DNA from: Quadrisphaera sp.
Lineage (GTDB): Bacteria; Actinomycetota; Actinomycetes; Actinomycetales; Quadrisphaeraceae
Reading direction: 5' to 3'
Assembly: GCA_029257185.1 (NCBI GenBank)
Contig: JARICT010000081.1
Location: 1 to 37,897, forward strand
Length of the DNA: 37,897 nt
The notes below the pieces were generated by a model, which saw only the letters and a program-made list of their open reading frames with translations, was not told where the DNA came from and did no database searches. Position numbers and translations under genes: made by a program. How positions within the stretch are numbered: position 1 is the stretch's first letter; each line of letters starts with the position of its first letter. This document shows, piece after piece, positions 35,059-37,897 of the stretch.

Positions 35059-35895
35059 TCAGCGCTTCTTGCCGGTGCGCCGGCGGCGGATGATCTGACG
35101 GTCGCTGTCCTTGCCGGGACGGCGTGTACGGCCCTCGGCCTGGCCCCACGGGCTCACGGGGTGACGCCCACCGGACGTCTTCCCCTCACCGCCGCCGTGC
35201 GGGTGGTCGACAGGGTTCATCGCGACGCCGCGGACGGTCGGACGCTTGCCCTTCCACCGCATGCGGCCGGCCTTGCCCCAGGAGATGTTCGACTGCTCGG
35301 CGTTGCCGACCTCGCCGATCGTGGCCCTGCAGCGCGAGTCGACGACGCGCACCTCACCCGACGGGAGCCGCAGCTGGGCGTTGCCGCTCTCGCGAGCGAC
35401 CAGCTGGATGCTGGACCCCGCCGACCGCGCCATCTTGGCGCCGCCGCCGGGGCGGAGCTCGACCGCGTGGACCACCGTGCCGACGGGGATGTTGCGCAGC
35501 GGCAGGGAGTTGCCGGGCTTGATGTCGGCCTCGGGACCGTTCTCGACCATGTCCCCCTGGCGCAGGCGCGTCGGGGCCAGGATGTACCGCTTCGAGCCGT
35601 CGACGTAGTGGAGCAGGGCGAGGCGTGCGGTGCGGTTCGGGTCGTACTCGATGTGCGCCACCTTCGCGGGCACGCCGTCCTTGTCGTGACGGCGGAAGTC
35701 CACGATGCGGTAGGCCCGCTTGTGGCCGCCACCCTGGTGCCGGGTCGTGATCCGACCGCTGCTGTTACGGCCGCCCTTCTTGGGCAGCGGGCGCACGAGC
35801 GACTTCTCCGGGAAGTCGCGGGTCACCTCGACGAAGTCCGAGACGGAGGAGCCCCGTCGTCCGGGCGTGGTGGGCTTGTAGTTGCGGATCGCCAT
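35059..35895 (-). CDS. rplB: 50S ribosomal protein uL2 (L2)
   Basis: Oldest large-subunit protein, needed for subunit joining and peptidyl transfer. The 278 residues include [40 protein letters not shown] and [20 protein letters not shown] with the conserved His next to the peptidyl transferase centre. Start ATG at 35895, one base after the rplW stop. Confidence 0.99.
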   Translation of the reverse strand: MAIRNYKPTTPGRRGSSVSDFVEVTRDFPEKSLVRPLPKKGGRNSSGRITTRHQGGGHKRAYRIVDFRRHDKDGVPAKVAHIEYDPNRTARLALLHYVDGSKRYILAPTRLRQGDMVENGPEADIKPGNSLPLRNIPVGTVVHAVELRPGGGAKMARSAGSSIQLVARESGNAQLRLPSGEVRVVDSRCRATIGEVGNAEQSNISWGKAGRMRWKGKRPTVRGVAMNPVDHPHGGGEGKTSGGRHPVSPWGQAEGRTRRPGKDSDRQIIRRRRTGKKR

Positions 35896-35896
35896 G

Positions 35897-36205
35897 TCAG
35901 GCCCCTCCCCCGAAGACGTCGATCGAACCCTCGCGGAGGGTGACGATCGCGCGCTTGGTCGACTTGCGCTGTCCCGAGCCGCTGCGCGTCCGGCGGCGCT
36001 TGCCGACCCGGTTCAGCGTGTTGACCGACTCGACCTTGACGTTGAAGATCTTCTCGACGGCGACCTTGATCTCGGTCTTGTTGCTGCGCGGATCGACGAG
36101 GAAGGTGTACTCACCGCGATCCATCAACGCGTAGCTCTTCTCGGAGACGACCGGCGCGACGATGACGTCGCGCGGGTTCTTCCCGACCTCGGCGATGGTG
36201 CTCAT
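35897..36205 (-). CDS. rplW: 50S ribosomal protein uL23 (L23)
   Basis: Exit-site protein that docks trigger factor and signal recognition particle. The 102 residues have [40 protein letters not shown] and [20 protein letters not shown]. Start ATG at 36205, overlapping the rplD stop (ATGA). Confidence 0.98.
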   Translation of the reverse strand: MSTIAEVGKNPRDVIVAPVVSEKSYALMDRGEYTFLVDPRSNKTEIKVAVEKIFNVKVESVNTLNRVGKRRRTRSGSGQRKSTKRAIVTLREGSIDVFGGGA

Positions 36206-36894
36206 CGCTCCTCCTCCGTGGTGGTCTCGCTCGTACCGGTGCTCCGGGCGACGAAGGCGTGGAGCGCCTCGGTGGTGAAGACGACCTCGTCGGAGACCAG
36301 GACGTCGTACGTGTTGAGCTGGTCCTCGCGCAGCAGGTGGACCGACGGCGCGTTCTGCAGGCTCTTCCAGGAGACCTCGTCCCCCCGGGCGATCACCGCG
36401 AGGATCCGGGTGGACGTCGAGGACGTCACCAGGCTCTTCAGCAGACCGAGGGCGGCCTTCGTGGACGGGACGGTCGACTCCACGAAGCCCTCGACCACGT
36501 GGATGCGGCCCGCCCGCGCCCGGTCGGAGAGCGCGCCGCGGAGCGCTGCAGCCTTCATCTTCTTCGGGGTGCGCTGCCCGTAGTCCCTCGGGGTGGGGCC
36601 GTGGACGACCCCTCCTCCGGCGTACTGCGGTGCGCGGATGGATCCCTGACGGGCACGGCCCGTGCCCTTCTGCTTGTAGGGCTTGCGACCACCGCCTCGC
36701 ACCTCCCCCCGGGACTTCGTGTCGTGCGTGCCCTGCCGCGCGGCCGCCAGCTGGGCGACGACCACCTGGTGCAGCAGCGGGTTGGACGTGCGGGCGTCGA
36801 AGATCGCGCCCGGCAGCTCCACGGACGAGCCGGAGCCGGAGACCTTCACGCTCCGGCTCTGGCCGGCGCGCGCGCTCGAGTACGTCGTCGCCAT
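36202..36894 (-). CDS. rplD: 50S ribosomal protein uL4 (L4)
   Basis: Tunnel-constriction protein and, in E. coli, repressor of the S10 operon. The 230 residues carry the tunnel loop in [20 protein letters not shown] followed by [20 protein letters not shown], and [20 protein letters not shown]. About 20 residues before the core are Ser/Gly-rich. Start ATG at 36894, one base after rplC. Confidence 0.98.
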   Translation of the reverse strand: MATTYSSARAGQSRSVKVSGSGSSVELPGAIFDARTSNPLLHQVVVAQLAAARQGTHDTKSRGEVRGGGRKPYKQKGTGRARQGSIRAPQYAGGGVVHGPTPRDYGQRTPKKMKAAALRGALSDRARAGRIHVVEGFVESTVPSTKAALGLLKSLVTSSTSTRILAVIARGDEVSWKSLQNAPSVHLLREDQLNTYDVLVSDEVVFTTEALHAFVARSTGTSETTTEEER

Positions 36895-36895
36895 C

Positions 36896-37561
36896 TCAGG
36901 CCTCCTCAGCGGACTTCACCGCGGTCTTGAGCATCACGACGGCGCCGCGGGAACCGGGGATCGGTCCCCGCACGAGCACGAGCCCGCGAGCGGCGTCGAC
37001 GGAGTGCACCGTCAAGTTCTGCGTGGTCTGGCGCTCGTTGCCCATGCGCCCCGCCATCTTCATGCCCTTGAAGACACGACCCGGGGTCGAGGCCCCGCCG
37101 ATCGAGCCGGGCTTGCGGTGGTTCCGGTGGGCGCCGTGGCTGGCGCTGACCCCGTGGAAGCCGTGCCGCTTCATGACTCCAGCGGTGCCCTTGCCGCGGG
37201 TGGTGCCGACGACGTCGACGACCTGCCCGGCGGAGAAGGTCTCGGCCGTGAGCTCCTGGCCGAGCGAGTACTCGCCCGCGTCGACCGTCCGGAGCTCGCC
37301 CACGGTGCGACGGGGAGTGGCCCCGGCGGCAGCGAAGTGACCAGCCTCGGGCTGGTTCACACGACGCGGGTCGACCTGGCCGAACGCCAGCTGGACGGCG
37401 GCGTACCCGTCGCGCTCCGGCGTGCGCACCTGGGTGACGACGTTGGTCGGCACGGCGACGACGGTCACGGGGACCATGACGCCGGAGTCGTCCCACACCT
37501 GGGTCATGCCGAGCTTGTTCCCGAGGAGCCCCGTGAGGACACGGGGGGCTGTCCTGCTCAT
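36896..37561 (-). CDS. rplC: 50S ribosomal protein uL3 (L3)
   Basis: Early assembly protein reaching the peptidyl transferase centre. The 221 residues begin [20 protein letters not shown]. The central extension carries [19 protein letters not shown], then [20 protein letters not shown] and [20 protein letters not shown], with a typical end in KTAVKSAEE. Start ATG at 37561, 13 bases after rpsJ. Confidence 0.98.
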   Translation of the reverse strand: MSRTAPRVLTGLLGNKLGMTQVWDDSGVMVPVTVVAVPTNVVTQVRTPERDGYAAVQLAFGQVDPRRVNQPEAGHFAAAGATPRRTVGELRTVDAGEYSLGQELTAETFSAGQVVDVVGTTRGKGTAGVMKRHGFHGVSASHGAHRNHRKPGSIGGASTPGRVFKGMKMAGRMGNERQTTQNLTVHSVDAARGLVLVRGPIPGSRGAVVMLKTAVKSAEEA

Positions 37562-37574
37562 TGTCGCTCCCCTC

Positions 37575-37883
37575 TCAGAGCTTGATCTCGATGTTGACGT
37601 CCGCCGGCAGGTCGAGGCGCATGAGCGAGTCGACCGCCTTCGGCGTCGGATCGATGATGTCGATCAGCCGCTTGTGGGTGCGCATCTCGAACTGCTCCCG
37701 GCTGTCCTTGTACTTGTGGGGCGACCGGATGACCACGAAGACGTTCTTCTCCGTGGGCAGCGGCACCGGACCGACGACGGTGGCGCCGGCGTTCGTGACG
37801 GTGTCGACGATCTTGCGCGCCGAGCTGTCGATGACCTCGTGGTCGTATGACTTGAGCCTGATGCGGATCTTCTGCCCGGCCAT
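37575..37883 (-). CDS. rpsJ: 30S ribosomal protein uS10 (S10)
   Basis: Head protein, also the NusE transcription antitermination factor. The 102 residues have [40 protein letters not shown] and [20 protein letters not shown], exactly as expected. It is complete: the ATG at 37883 follows GGGAG at the window end. As first gene of the S10 operon its promoter must lie beyond 37897. Confidence 0.99.
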   Translation of the reverse strand: MAGQKIRIRLKSYDHEVIDSSARKIVDTVTNAGATVVGPVPLPTEKNVFVVIRSPHKYKDSREQFEMRTHKRLIDIIDPTPKAVDSLMRLDLPADVNIEIKL

Positions 37884-37897
37884 GCCGCGTCTCCCTC

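Overview
The window is very GC-rich, uses many GTG starts and is packed with tightly overlapping genes. Gene order and protein types point to an actinobacterium of the class Actinomycetia. There is no rpsD between rpsK and rpoA (the Streptomyces-type arrangement), uS14 is the zinc-binding form, adenylate kinase has the short lid, and groES carries CIRCE operators with a consensus housekeeping promoter. A Kineosporiales-like lineage is my best guess, but it is not proven by anything here.

Layout, left to right. (1) 1-1050, minus: the start of groEL (cut by the window edge) and groES, behind a strong promoter overlapped by two CIRCE operators. (2) 1121-3451, plus: a conserved but uncharacterised SAM methyltransferase-fold protein and an adenosine deaminase family enzyme. 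(3) 3452-5866: a small accessory segment with an alpha/beta hydrolase whose nucleophile position is Asp, and a minus-strand AlbA_2/Schlafen-type ATP-binding regulator. The regulator's start codon lies inside a perfect 49-bp palindrome, and its ATPase domain appears to have lost an internal block. (4) 5884-7907, minus: an M20 amidohydrolase and a CPBP membrane protease. (5) 7956-14282, minus: nnr-alr-tsaE-tsaB-rimI-tsaD, joined by five successive GTGA overlaps and preceded by acpS. This chain covers metabolite repair, D-alanine for the wall, and the tRNA t6A pathway. (6) 14299-19739: glmS and glmM (UDP-GlcNAc synthesis) with a divergent coaA, then rplM-rpsI. glmM has no ordinary start codon and begins on the rpsI stop, with a 30-bp perfect palindrome in its first codons. 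(7) 19956-21397: truA translationally coupled to a DUF5709-type protein. (8) 21468-37883, all minus: the complete S10-spc-alpha ribosomal supercluster, rpsJ to rplQ, including secY, adk, map, infA, rpmJ and rpoA.

Most genes are core translation, envelope and chaperone genes of well-known function. The parts that need a second look are the palindrome and AlbA_2 regulator, the rpsI/glmM junction, the repeat-bearing tail of bL17, the strong hairpins placed just before gene starts (rplQ/truA, rpoA/rplQ, rpsK/rpoA), and the Asp-nucleophile hydrolase. I saw no tRNA, rRNA, CRISPR array, insertion sequence or integrase. All intergenic stretches are shorter than 300 bases; the longer ones are described as features.
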